NCBI GenBank assembly: GCA_036877525.1 | Contig: JAZGTH010000072.1 | Span: 2,480,001-2,544,000, forward strand | Origin: Chromobotia macracanthus | Taxonomy: Eukaryota; Chordata; Actinopteri; Cypriniformes; Botiidae | Reading direction: 5' to 3' | Length of the DNA stretch: 64,000 nt | Shown: in pieces, positions 13,013-24,803 of the stretch | Layout of the letters: every line of letters starts with the position of its first letter | How positions within the stretch are numbered: position 1 is the first letter of the stretch | Made by a program: the position numbers and the translations under genes | The notes under the pieces: generated by a model | The model's input: only the letters and a program-made list of their open reading frames with translations | What the model was told of the DNA's origin: nothing | Databases searched by the model: none

Positions 13013-16000
13013 TCAGTATCCGGCTGTGTAGCCTCCCTTGCGGGGGTCTGACTCAGCACTAAGGCCATCACTGTACCGCACAATGGCCTGCACCACAGAC
13101 ATTGTGGACTGCAACACTTCTGTAACATGGTTCTTCTGGGCAAGACCCTCCAAAATGGCCTGTGGGTTTAAATTGAATGAGTTGTGCCAAGTTAAAACTA
13201 GAAGTGTATGGAAAACAACCAAAGACCATGGAGACACAGACAGCAGATAAAACTTTGATAATAACCTATTTGTGTGAATCTCACAAAACCTGTTGAGAAT
13301 ATGAATCAAAATGATGGGAAAATTATATTCTTAAAGAGACAGTGCACCAAAAAAATTAAAATTCTTCCATCATTTACTCACCCTCATATCATTCTGAACC
13401 TGTATGGCTTTTCTGCTTCGGAGGAACACACAAGATGTTTTGAAGTACGTTTGTAACCAAACAACATTGACACCCATTGACTTCCGTTTTATGTGGACAC
13501 AAAACATTTCCCAAAATATCTTCTTTTGTGTTCCACGGAAGAGAAAGTCATATAGGTTTGGAATGACATGAGGGTGAGTAAAAAAATTTTGGGTAAACTA
13601 TCCCTTTAAAGAAAGTAAAACCTGTTTTTAAGAGCCGGACTGTACATGTCATAGCAGATATCTTATCTTCTTTGTATCTTATCTTAGAAGACTTTGTAAA
13701 ATGATGCCATACATTACACAACCCACCTTGTCAAAGTCAGACTCTGCCTCTGTGGTGTTGGGACTGAGTTGATTGTGAATTCTCGGCTCTTCAATGGCTT
13801 TCTTCAGGTCGTAATTGAAAAACAGTGCATTTAGGATCACCTGCACAAAGCACATCTGTTACACATGAGGTCATAAGGTCATAAGCTAACAATTTTAGGT
13901 TGTAAGAACGTTTCCCCACTGTTTCCATTAGGTATCAAAAACATTATTTTATAAGTTCCAGGAATGTTCAGAACGTCCAGGTTTTCTGACATTGTGTTAA
14001 TGTTACTGTTTGGTTATGAAAACATAATATTCAATTTCTTGTTCTGTAACATTTTTAAAATGTTCCTCTGACAATTTCCCTAAATAAGATCTATAACATT
14101 AAAAAAGGTCTACTAACGTTACTACGAGAACTTTTTTGATGACTTTGAGAGAACTTTTAGAGCACATTAACCAATGTTCTGAGAACATTCCCTGTTAGCT
14201 GGGAACTAGGTGCAGCATAACTATGTGTACTCAAATACAATGAAAGAACGGAGTGTCTTTAGCACCTGGGCTACAGCTGTGGTGATCCTGGTCCCACCAG
14301 AGCCCCCCACCACCATTTTAACTTTGTTGTTTTTGTCCAGCAGGATTGCAGGACACATGGAGGACATGGGTCTTTTATCTGAGTCATGAAACAATAAAGT
14401 TAGCAAATGTTATAATTTACCGAAATCTTAAAATATCCTTTGAACTATGAAGTTGGAATGGAATATTAGTGTATTGCATACTGTGCAGAATGTACTGTAA
14501 ACTGCTATTTTTAAAGTACACATTATAAAACAATTAACAATTTAAATCATGGTTTGGCTGGGTAGCATGGGTATTTAGTTATTGCTGGTAGGTGTGTCAA
14601 CTACACCATTATGAACATCAGGGTCAGATGTGGCTCAGTAAAACCTGTACCTAGAACAGTAGCTATAAGCTATAGCCCACAGGTGTCATGTTCACTTACG
14701 TGGAACAATGAAGTTATTGGGGGAAGGTGGAACTCCAAAGTTGTTAGTGATTAGTGGAGAACTGAAGTCATCCATCTCGTTGTTTAACAGAATCCCTGTC
14801 GAAGTTGACATGAACTTAGAGCCAAAGCTGAAGGAACAGGAATAAAAGGCAGGGGTGTAAAAAGTCACATTTTTTTTCAGATGAAACAATAGTGAGGAAG
14901 TGTTGTCACATGACCTCCTCGGGTTGCATGTGAGTGGTGTCCAGCTACCATCTTAAAAATAGTTATTTTGCATTTTAATTCAATTTTGTGTCAGATATTT
15001 ACCTTTGACAGTCCAACAAAAAAGTGATTTTAAAAAATTGTGGCTGACGTCACGTTATTTAACATGCTAGGAATACAAAGTGAAGTCGGCGTATTATCTT
15101 GAGGGCACATCAGTATTGTGTGCAGGGTGTTCTGTTGTATATTTGAGCAGATGTAGGTTAGATGAAGATGTAGGTGATCTGTGTATTTCATGCATACAGC
15201 AAATTTGCATAATGTGGGCAGTACACAGTAAACACTACATACTGCAGAGACAGTAAGAGTGGTTTGTTTGTTATTTAGTTATAATATTTCCAACATCTCC
15301 ATCATTTTTGCAACTCCGTGTGAAATTGCACATTTTGTTCAAAGCAATGACAGAATGAAGAGCTGTGCAATGTGTAATAGATACGTATGCAGTCCCAGCC
15401 AACAAGGGTTTAGGTTGTAAAAACATTTCCCTTACATTACATAAAATGTTAAAAATTTTATTTGGAATATTCTAGTAAGGTTTTAAGCATCCAGTTTTTT
15501 AGACTAATTAATATTAATACTAATTAGATTAATATTATTGCTTGGTGATAAGAACATTATCCAAAAAATTGAGAATGACTTAATATATGACATATAATGT
15601 TAAAAAGCGCTAACGTTATCGCAAAAAATATTTAAAAACATTGAAAGAACTTTTAGAGAACGTTAGCTGGGATATAGTTGATGAATATCTACTAGCACCT
15701 GTTCAGAAGAAAATATACAGCCGATTCTGAAAATTTGAGATGGTAAACCCTCACTATAGATTAATTGTGCTGGTGGCTGCAATGGCGCTGCCGTCCTCCG
15801 CCACCACCGACAGATGCGACGTGCCATGATTGTCCGGAATGAAGTACTCGGGTTCATAGTAGCTCTCCTGCTGCGTTGTATTGTCTGTGATCTTCTGGCG
15901 GATCGTGTCAGCGTAGGCCTTTGAGGTGATGTTCTGAATGAACTGTGACAGTGAGACAGTGGAGGTGGATAGCATCATTACTGCGGCCCTGCTTGCTGCA

Positions 16001-19000
16001 CAATCATCTACAGCTTGAAAGAGCAGCTGATCAAAAGGGTGAACATACAATGAGGCATTCAACAGCGCAGAATTGTATCCTCTGTGATTGGTGTTGTAGA
16101 TGCGGTGTGTCGGTTTTAATAAAGGCTTTGATGCAACCTGACCATGACAATAATATATGCCAAATTCATTTCGATCAAGCATTACAGCTGTTGAAAACAT
16201 TTTCTGGTATGGTACATTTTGAGAAATGTCTCAGTGCTTTTGTGTCCATACAATAAAAGCCAATGGGTGCCACTGCTGATTGGTTACTAACTTCTAAAAA
16301 CATTTTTTGGGTTCTTCAGAAGAGAGAAAGTCATACAGGCTTGGAATGACATAAAGATCCCCTCCACCTGAAGCTCCTAAGTATCATTTGTTATAATTGA
16401 CATCAGACCTTCTGTGTTTCACAGATGTGAAGTCAACAGTGACTGTGTTGACCCTGTTGAACTTACGTCAGAGATGTTGAGAAAGTTTCGGTCCCCCAGC
16501 ACCGTCCTCTTGGCATACGCGAATCGGAACGCCTCCACTATGCGGTGATACGTCAGTATTTTTTTGTCGGTGGTGGAGATGCTGTCTGAGCTGAAGTTGA
16601 AACCTAGATGAGAGAGACTAAGAGTTTGATTCATTTATTGCATTATGTGATCACTCGTCTGCAGTCACTATTATCATCTGAATATGTCATTCAATGTGCT
16701 GAAAAGTTCTTCTCAGCTAATATTATTTTATAGTAAAACAACAGCTCATTCAAAAATAATAAATTCCGTCATTGTTTACTCACTGTCATGTCTTTCCAAA
16801 CCCATACAACTTTTGTATGACAGCATGACAGATTTTTTCCTATATGAAGGCGCATAACAGTCTCATTATATAGCACAGTGCAACGTGAATATTCTACAAA
16901 ACAGCTGTATCTTGGAAAAAAAGCAACATAGGTTTGAAACAACATTAGGGTGAGTAAATTATTCACATTTTTGCACAAAAGAAAAAAACTGACCCAGTTT
17001 CAGTGTCTGAAAACTTCTCAGATAGTTTCAGGCACTGATTCCAGACACGTCTGTTTGAAATAATTGAAACAATTATCGGTGACTCTGCATGGAAAAGGTT
17101 TCATAACTAACAAATAAATTGTGAAAAACAAGTGCTAACACTGTTTATCGACAACCTTGCTCTGCCCGTCAGCATTAATGACTAAGTATCTCATCAGTAG
17201 AGCCACAGAGTGGGTGTCTGCAGACCAAGGCACAGAGCCGGGAGAGTGCCCAGCTCGGCTTTAGAAAGTAATGCTGATGAATCTCAGATGACAGGCTGTT
17301 TCACTGTATCCCCTGCTGGTGGAACCCAAAGGAAAGGGTCGGAACACGCTGGCTGCATGGATTTCTCCATGCTTGGTTTGTGTCCAATTAGTGGCAAACC
17401 ACCCACGTTAATGTTGGTGTGGAAGACAAGGGGACAGGCATAGCAGAATGAAAGGTGGAGGGATTTTAATGGCTCATATAACAGGAAAACTTTAGAAGTT
17501 TAGAAGTCCCGTCCTCTGCTGACTAATGGTTATTCTATAAGCAGAAACCAAATGGATGATTGGTTCCCTCTTTAAAATCTGTACTCATGAGGGGTAAAGT
17601 CTAACAACGTAATGAGTACAAGGTCTTATTTGGTCATTTAAGGGCTTTTTTAACTTCATAACTTGTGTGAAGTCTACTTCAAATTGTGGATTAAGCTACA
17701 CTTCACACTTTGTGAAATTTTAAAAGTGGATTAGCTTCACTTTTTCTTATGAGTTATAAGGCTCTGCTCCAGATTAGTGTTAGCCACACTTTGTAGGACT
17801 AACCGCAAATAGCAATGTCAAAGGAATATGAATTCTAATATTTTAATATTTCTGCAGAATTAAAGCATTATCGTAGCCATTGTCTATCACAATATTTAGC
17901 ATTTTATTGAATTTTTCTTGCAAGTTATTGCATTTTTCTTCGATATCCTGCAGCCTTACTATAAACCTATTTAGTAAGGGATACACTCAGCTAATCCCTT
18001 ACAAATAGTAAACATGGTGTTATTATAGTGAAACCTCAATAAAAATAAATTTTAGTAAAAAAAAAAATGCTTAGTGTAAAAAAATGCTTTCACTACAAAT
18101 ATCACAGCTGAGCCTGTTCCCTGTTCTTACCGCTCAGGATGTTGAGTATAAATGTCAGAACCGGTCCGCTGGCTGGAGCATTCGGAGTCACCATCTTGTA
18201 TTCCCCCACGTTAGCAGTGAGGGGGTTCTCATCCAACACAGGCCTGTAATCTCTCAGGTCCTCCAGAGTTATAATCCCCTCTACAACACACACGACACAG
18301 AGGCCCACATGACGCATTATGCTAAGCATCTTAACGAGATCAAACCTAGTAAGTTATCAGTTTACTTATTAATAACCAATTGTGTCATGCTTCAACACCT
18401 CTGCGTGGGGTACGCTGTCGGCAGCACTGCAGGAATCAGTGAGATGTAGAAAATTTGAAAATCAATGGACCACGGCTTCTCTGCCACAACAGAAGCTTGG
18501 CAACTGCACAGCTTAGCACCTTTCACAACTGTGATAGCCAGTCAAGTATGTCTAACATGTAACCCATTGCTGTACACCTAACCCCACAGAGGACACTTAC
18601 ACAAGAGTCTCCATTTGTTCTCTATTTAATATCGTTTTTGTGTGAAAGCAACTTTTGATATATAGAAAAGATCTCCTTTGTGATTCCTCTTTCATATTGA
18701 GAGGACTTAAAGGGACAGTTCACCCAAAAATGAAAAATCTTCCATTATTTAATCTCATGCCATTCCAAACCAATTACTTTTCGCTTCTGAGGGTCACAAA
18801 CAACATTGACTTACATTGCACGGATACAAAACCACTAAGACATTTCTTAAAATATCTTCTTTTGTGTTCCAGAGAAGAAAAAGTTAGGTAGATTTGAAAT
18901 GACCAAGGGTGAGTAATTGATAAAAAAATATTTTTGGATAAACTATGCCTTTAAACAGAGGGTCAATGTATCATTTCTCTCTGATTTTAGTGCTGTACTG

Positions 19001-21965
19001 TAGTTTAGGCATGAGTCTATGACTGTTTGACAGGAATGTTGTTTTAACACCAGCAAAGCGTATTGCGTAAAATAACATCCTGGAAAGCTAAAGCACACTG
19101 TTTTGTGTTTGCTTTAGTCAGTTTTTGATATGAAACAATAAAACAGAACCTGCAGCTTGGATGTCTCTCACAAGATTCTTAGCGAGCGTGCCTGTGTAGA
19201 ACTCATCGGGTCCCTTTACTGCTATGAGCTCGTAAGTGTCAGCCAGTTTGCTAAAGATGATGGTGTCGTTTTCCTTCAGGATGTTGCCAGTGGAATCGCA
19301 GAACACAGAACTAGAAACCAAACAATTATCAGAAGATAACTATAGAAGCTGTTACCTAGAAGACAAGTGAAAAAGTCTAAAGTGAATTGCATTTCTGACT
19401 AAAATGTTTAAAACGATCAACATGTTCATGAAATGCTTGTCATCTCAGCTAACAATTTTAGGTTGTAAAAACATTTCCCTAATGTTTCCATTAAGTAACA
19501 AAAATGTTCAAAACAGTATTTCTTTCTTTGAATGTTCAAAATGTCCAGTTATTTAGATGTTGTTATTTAGACTGTAACCTTTTTAAAACGTCCCACTAAC
19601 AACTTAAGAATAACATTTTTGATATGATATACAATGTTAAAAAAGTTTTACTAAGGTTGCTGCAAGAACATTTTTGATAACTTAAAGGAGTACTTTCAGA
19701 GAACATTAGCCAACATTCTGTGAATGTTAGCTGGGATGTTGAGGTCACATGACTAGCTGAATACAGCTCGCTTTATCTCAGTAAGCCCCCATTGCCAGTA
19801 AAACGTCCAAGACTGTAGCTGTAACAAGCAGGTGAGATAAAAATAAAGAATGATATAGTGCACCTTTGAGTGATAATCATTAAATATCCATTTGTGCTTA
19901 CCATAAGGCCTTGTCATTCATAATGATTCCCCTTTTTGAATTAATGGCACCGGCCAAAGCTCTGCCTACAGGAAAGCCATATCGTGCCAGTTTTATACTT
20001 GGTAAAAACAGCTCTCTCCATGGAAGCTTGCCGTGGCGTTTGTGTGCCATCTCGTACCCCCGAATCTCCCCGGGAACTGCAATGGCTAAACCGCCTATAG
20101 ATGAATTTATCACACACATGACCCCAAAGGTCTTATTACTACCTCAGACCTCCCACCAGAAGATCTAAAACAGCACACAGCGCTTGTTTTAAAGAAAGGG
20201 TAAATTACAAACAGAGTAATAAAAACAGCAATGCTATCCTAAGCATAGGATGAACAAAACTGAAAGTAACAAACACTTTAAAAAAGGTTGTTTTGAATGT
20301 TCTATGAGCAAATTCTGTTTTTAAAATAATCCAAATAATCCATTAACAGTATTATTTTTGTCACTGTAATTGTCACTAGACAAAGAAAAAAGATTTTCCC
20401 ACAATGCGTCTGCCAAAATATAATTTCAAAAAAGCTCTGCATGCCGGTTATTTTATTATACAAACAGTCTTGTGACATGCCACCATGTGCAGCCTCAGCT
20501 GAGATACAGTTTTATAGCTCTCCTCATACAGTGCAACATTAACCCTGTGATAAGCATGTTCTCCGAGTTATTGACTGTTGGGATTGTGTTTATAGTTCTT
20601 TGATGTTTATCATGCTTTGGTATTAGATCACAAGGACACTTATGGTGTAAATCCTGTTTCAACAATGATTCTGTGATGTAGTTAATGGATACCTTTCTGA
20701 GATAGGTCTGTACTATTTCCAAACATGTCTCTGGTTGCCTTTCCAGGGCCGGTCTCTCGTGAATCTATGGTTTCAACTTTCCCTGTAGAAAAGTAAAGAC
20801 TAAAATTAGATCTACATTTTAAAAAAAAAAAAAAAAAACAGAACCATAGAAGAACCATTTTGACTGTATGTTTCCAAAAAGAAACATCAATAGTAACTGT
20901 TTCTTATAAGGTTTTTGGTAGTGGAAGAATGTTCTTTATACTATAAAAGGGTAAGAAAGAAATGGTTGTTTTAAAAACTTTTGACTGAATGGCTTTTTTA
21001 AAACCTTTATTTTTTATGTGTGTATATTGACATCAGCTCTATATAGTCTTCAATATATTCTCATTATATCATTATATACACAGACCCTGCAGACTGGTGT
21101 GTTTGGACACCATGTGGGATCAGACAGGTGATGGTGAGCTGATACCTGTTTTGCTGTCATAGATAGTGATGAAGAGCCCTCCTCCGATGCCCATGCTGTG
21201 GGCATTCATCAAACCCACACAGAGCAGAGCAGCAATGGCGGAATCGACAGCAGAACCACCTCTCTTAAGAATGTCCCTGAGGGGCACACAGACGGGGTAT
21301 TTGACAGCCATCCCGGGTATGATCATTTGAAGTACCAGATTGCATCAAAATAAACTTTATAAGAAACGTTCGGTGCTGCAGTTGTAGTTTCCACTTGTTT
21401 CTACTTCAAATCTGAAACCTTCAGACTGAAACAAAATACAGAATCTTTTTGTAGTACAGACTTTCCGTAATGTTAAATGTTTTGACTGCAAATTTGTGCC
21501 ATGATTTTTATGTGATCCGACCCTATGAAATTTCTTTAGCTGGTGTATTTCATAATGTTGTCAGGTTGATTCAGTCAATTCAATTTTTTTTTTACTTTAT
21601 TAAAACTAATTAATTTCAATGTTGCACTTCTTTAGGCTTCCCGACACATCAGTTTTACGGTGTGAACTTCATGCTGCCCTTTGAGTCTCTCAGCAGGTTC
21701 TTCACAATAGTATCATTACTGATGTGTCATGAGCTTATTAAATTAATTTCACTTTATGCTTTTCAGACTTTGTTTACTAAATTAGCTCAGACCTGCCAAT
21801 TTCTGAGCACGGCCCTGCGTCTGCTGCTACAGCCGCCTTGAAGTAACCCTGTCCTGGTTCAGGAGACGGTTGCTTGCCCCGCACTGTGAAGAAAACGGCT
21901 AGAAATGTGCCGACTGCTGCCAGCAGCAGCATCACGAGACCAACCACAGTAGATTTCTGCACCAT
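13013..21965 (-). CDS. ggt1: Gamma-glutamyltransferase 1-like, complete, 12 coding exons
   Basis: Coding exons in gene order: 21965-21793, 21276-21146, 20782-20693, 20094-19902, 19310-19150, 18280-18131, 16603-16467, 15942-15755, 14827-14700, 14378-14266, 13840-13727, 13159-13013. All junctions are GT-AG and in phase, giving 574 residues (human GGT1 569). A hydrophobic anchor lies at about residues 6-27, then AAVAADAGPCSEIGR. Landmarks are NAHSMGIGGGLF, glutamyl-binding Arg in IDSRET, YHRIVEAFRFAYAKRT, and nucleophile Thr386 in HGTSHLSVVAEDGSA. Asn406, Glu425, Asp428 and Ser456-Ser457 also match, each exactly five after the human GGT1 positions. The enzyme begins extracellular glutathione breakdown by cleaving the gamma-glutamyl bond. 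The start is MVQKST because a good acceptor (TTGTAG) ends four bases upstream, implying at least one noncoding first exon. GGT1 is preferred over GGT5 from the MDDFSSP...VPPSPNNF loop, absent in the neighbouring gene. Confidence 0.93.
13331..13609 (+). mobile_element. Family B element (copy 1)
   Basis: Starts TTAAAGAGACAGTGCACC and ends AAACTATCCCTTTAA, so the ends are inverted repeats. Inside are TTTACTCACCCTCAT and its counterpart ATGAGGGTGAGTAAA. This is a very common fish nonautonomous DNA-transposon pattern. It lies in ggt1 intron 11. Confidence 0.8.
13884..14204 (+). mobile_element. Family A element, near full length (copy 4)
   Basis: Begins AGCTAACAATTTTAGGTTGT and ends CCTGTTAGCTGGGA, about 320 bases, in ggt1 intron 10. 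It is the most complete plus-orientation copy here and the best reference for the family. No ORF. Confidence 0.8.
14828..15754 (-). other. Intron 8 of ggt1
   Basis: No coding exon is seen. Its downstream half in window coordinates holds a Family A copy at 15394-15671, ending about 80 bases from exon 8. Confidence 0.8.
15394..15671 (+). mobile_element. Family A element (copy 5)
   Basis: Starts CCCAGCCAACAAGGGTTTAGG and ends GTTAGCTGGGAT. Both ends are recognisable, and the internal part is AT-rich and diverged. Confidence 0.75.
16205..16362 (+). mobile_element. Family B element, partial (copy 2)
   Basis: Carries the family's right half: a CCATACAATAAAAGCCAATGG-like stretch, then GAGAGAAAGTCATACAGGCTTGGAATGACAT. 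It breaks off before the terminal repeat. Located in ggt1 intron 7. Confidence 0.55.
16604..18130 (-). other. Intron 6 of ggt1
   Basis: About 1.5 kb without a coding exon. It holds a decayed Family B copy at about 16748-16970. Around 17650-17780 there are repeated CACTT/AAGTG-like words but no clear gene. Confidence 0.75.
16748..16970 (+). mobile_element. Family B element, diverged (copy 3)
   Basis: Internal landmarks are kept: GTTTACTCACTGTCATGTC near the left end and ATTAGGGTGAGTAAATTA near the right end. The terminal repeats are eroded. Confidence 0.55.
18707..18954 (+). mobile_element. Family B element (copy 4)
   Basis: Begins TTAAAGGGACAGTTCACCC and ends AAACTATGCCTTTAA. The near-perfect left end makes it the best Family B reference in the window. 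It lies in ggt1 intron 5. Confidence 0.85.
19446..19736 (+). mobile_element. Family A element (copy 6)
   Basis: Begins CAGCTAACAATTTTAGGTTG and ends ATGTTAGCTGGGAT, about 290 bases, in ggt1 intron 4. Both terminal repeats are intact. Confidence 0.8.
20095..20692 (-). other. Intron 3 of ggt1
   Basis: About 600 bases of AT-rich sequence with no repeat or exon that I recognise. Confidence 0.7.
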
Positions 21966-21969
21966 TTTC

Positions 21970-24141
21970 CTACAACACAAAATATTGGCATTTCTTCTTA
22001 GATTATGGACTTTGTCTGACATTTTTATGACCGCATATCTGCACCTGCAATGCTATAATATCTTCAGAAGCTCTAATATCATGGTTTGAGTTAGAGTGTG
22101 ACCAACATCCTTCTATAAAACTAGATATAGTGACTTAGCAAATTTAAACAGATTAGATTATATGCTTATTAGGAATCAGAAATAGTTGAACAGGAATAGA
22201 CTGTGCATGCTACAGATAAGATACATAAAATGCATCCATTTGCCTGGACATATTATCTTCATATTAATGTTGCAATCAGTGATTGTATAATATAAGGTGC
22301 ATTGTTTGGGCCAAAAACTGTGCCCTTTCCCATGCTCATAACATTATGTAACACATTGTAATTTTTAAAGTAGAATTCAGAAATGATTTTCATAGACAAA
22401 TAAGAGGATGTAAGTGTATTTGACAGCTGAAAACTAAAGAGAATTTCCTGCTTTAGTGCTAAATACATAGTCAGGGCATATTTGCCATATAATAATGCAT
22501 TCAGAAAGCATGCGATGAAATTCTGCTCTGTTATTTATTTGTTATTGTTCCTCTGAGGAAGACTGCGGCTAATCAAGAATCTAAAATGTCTCAGTTCGTA
22601 CATAATCAGAATTCTGCTATTAAAAATGCTGGTCATGAATCCCTCATTGGATCATTATTGCTTAAAGCTTTCCCATTTCCATGTAAATCAACTCCCAATT
22701 CTGTATTATTTGAGAGAAAAACATGTATTATATATCACGTATTATACCGCATTAGAAATGTCATATAAATAAAGCCCGGCTCTTTCTTGTTGTACATTTT
22801 ATGTTGCTTAATGCAACTATATGCAGCCCTGCCAAAGGCAGCAAATTTCTGCATTTATAATTTGAGAACTTTAAATAAAAAAGCCCTTTACAAAGTAAAA
22901 TCCTCCTCTGAAAAAGCGCCTTTTCATATTTTCAAAGCTCTGCTACTGTCCACATTAAATCCTGTCAGACTGCTGTGTGTGGGAACGAACTGCAGTGCAT
23001 CTCTCTGAAACCTGCAGCGCCTGCAGCCAGCAAAATTAAACCCACCACACAAAAGACTAGAATTCTCTCTTACACACACACACACACACAGGAGAGAAAA
23101 TTGTGTTATTTCCTCCTACAAATCTCAACAAATGAGTTTCAATGTGTGTGTTCCACCATAAAAGACTGTTTTCTCATATTGTTTGCGCCACGTACACATA
23201 AAAGAAGTTGAGAACTGTTTCTCATACAAAAATTGCTGTCTTTTCTTTGCTTTCTCTACAAATGTATGACACTCTGTTGATATTCATCTCATGGCAGGTG
23301 AGTTTAATGTATGTCGAGATATTTGAGTATATAAGAGTTTAACCTACCAGTATATTATAAGGTCTCCTGTGGAGTCTCCTATAAAATCAGCCTCAGTCTG
23401 CAGTCTTGTCTGACTGAACCAATGCTGTTAAACTAACACTCTAATGTGTAACTATAAAGACCATCAAACTTTAACCACACTTGACAATTCACCTCACACA
23501 ATCCTCCATTATTGTTTTATCATCATGGGTGTAGGGATCACAGGTTAAGCTGACGAGAAAAAAACTGTTCTATAATATTATGTTGATCTTCATTTATTCA
23601 AAAATGTATGTTTTGTTAGTTTACTGTCTCACTGGAGATCACTGTTTTAATCTTGAAATAGTTAATCAATTGCTCATGTTGCAACCGATTACATTGTATT
23701 TGCTTAGTCATGGTGAACGATTAACCGTGGGACGTTTGGCTTGTCTAACATGCTTCCTCAATGCATTCACTTAACATATCTCATGAATAGAAATGAATAG
23801 CTAATGAATGTGAGCCCCAGTGATGTCTGGGTAATTGAGGTCTGCGTTTTTGTGCGGTGCCCACGATCACCTCTGATGTTCCAGGCAAAAGAGTTTTCAT
23901 CATCATAATTTATAACGTGCAAACGAATTACATTTTAATCACAGTTGTAATTGCATACTGCAATCTTTGGAGATACACAGGAAGTAATGTTATCATTACT
24001 GCACATACAAAAAGTCAAACAACCCATGCAAAAATACTTTGGCAGAACCACGGTATGTTGATGCTGTCAGGTAATAATTTACCATATTTAAATTATTACC
24101 ATATTTACATACTTCTGTTTTCCTCTGTTCCCCTCTTGTTA

Positions 24142-24189
<48 letters not shown>

Positions 24190-24419
24190 ACATACACATA
24201 CACATACACATACACATATACATGTATATGGTTTTGATGTATATGGTTTATAGTATGGTACATAAATACAGAAATGATTTAATATGGTGGAATATCATAA
24301 GTGTTCATATGACACCATCTGTCATGAAAATGACTGCCAATGTAGTTGTGACCCACACACTGACGGAGTTTTATTGCTTTAATATTTAATAAATTGATAC
24401 ACAATACAGTGACCATACG
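21970..24419. other. Divergent spacer between ggt1 and lrrc75b
   Basis: It should contain the noncoding first exon(s) and promoter of ggt1 (minus strand), whose positions I cannot fix. Otherwise AT-rich, with short CA repeats (about 23071-23091) and a long compound GT/ACACAT microsatellite (24146-24222). The open frames here are short and repeat-driven; I see no protein gene. Confidence 0.6.
24146..24222. repeat. Compound microsatellite (GT)n then (ACACAT)n
   Basis: About 42 bases of GT followed directly by about five ACACAT units, 200 bases before the CpG-rich lrrc75b promoter. Confidence 0.96.
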
Positions 24420-24803
24420 GGACGTGCAATACGGGCCGCTGCGGCGGGACTCCCATCACAACACTGAGCTGATGAGAGTGGGCGGGGCGTTATTAAACAT
24501 GCGGGAATCGCGCGCTCTGATTGGACAATGTAAAAGATGGGCGTGGCGTGCGGGGAAGCCTGGAGGAGCACCAACACGGAGGAGGAGCGCAAGGGCCGGA
24601 GAAACGCGGAGAAAGTGAGCAGCATCGCATGTGTATAGCTTTGATTATTCTTTAAATGCAATTAAAAGAAATGTAATTCAATTGCAATTATGGTCGTGCA
24701 ATCGGAAAATAATTGCGTTTACACCCGCTCTTGTGATGTTTACTTACCGCGCGCTTGAGGACGCAGAAGATTGAATACCGAGCGGACATTGAAAAGTTGA
24801 GAC
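24420..24803 (+). promoter_or_regulatory. CpG-rich lrrc75b promoter and 5'UTR
   Basis: An abrupt CpG-rich block in an AT-rich spacer. It has a GC box GGGCGGGGC at 24480-24488 and an inverted CCAAT box (GATTGG) at 24519-24524, about 285-320 bases before the lrrc75b ATG. The motifs are seen directly; promoter function is inferred. It could also serve an antisense transcript. Confidence 0.6.

Noticed and set aside
23857..24389. Plus-strand open frames of 126 and 79 codons
   Set aside because: Their length comes from reading the GT/ACACAT microsatellite as Val-Cys and His-Ile; no family resemblance and no splice context.
24394..24661. Open frames on both strands over the lrrc75b promoter
   Set aside because: CpG-rich DNA lacks stop codons by composition; the frames end before the true ATG at 24804 and match no family.
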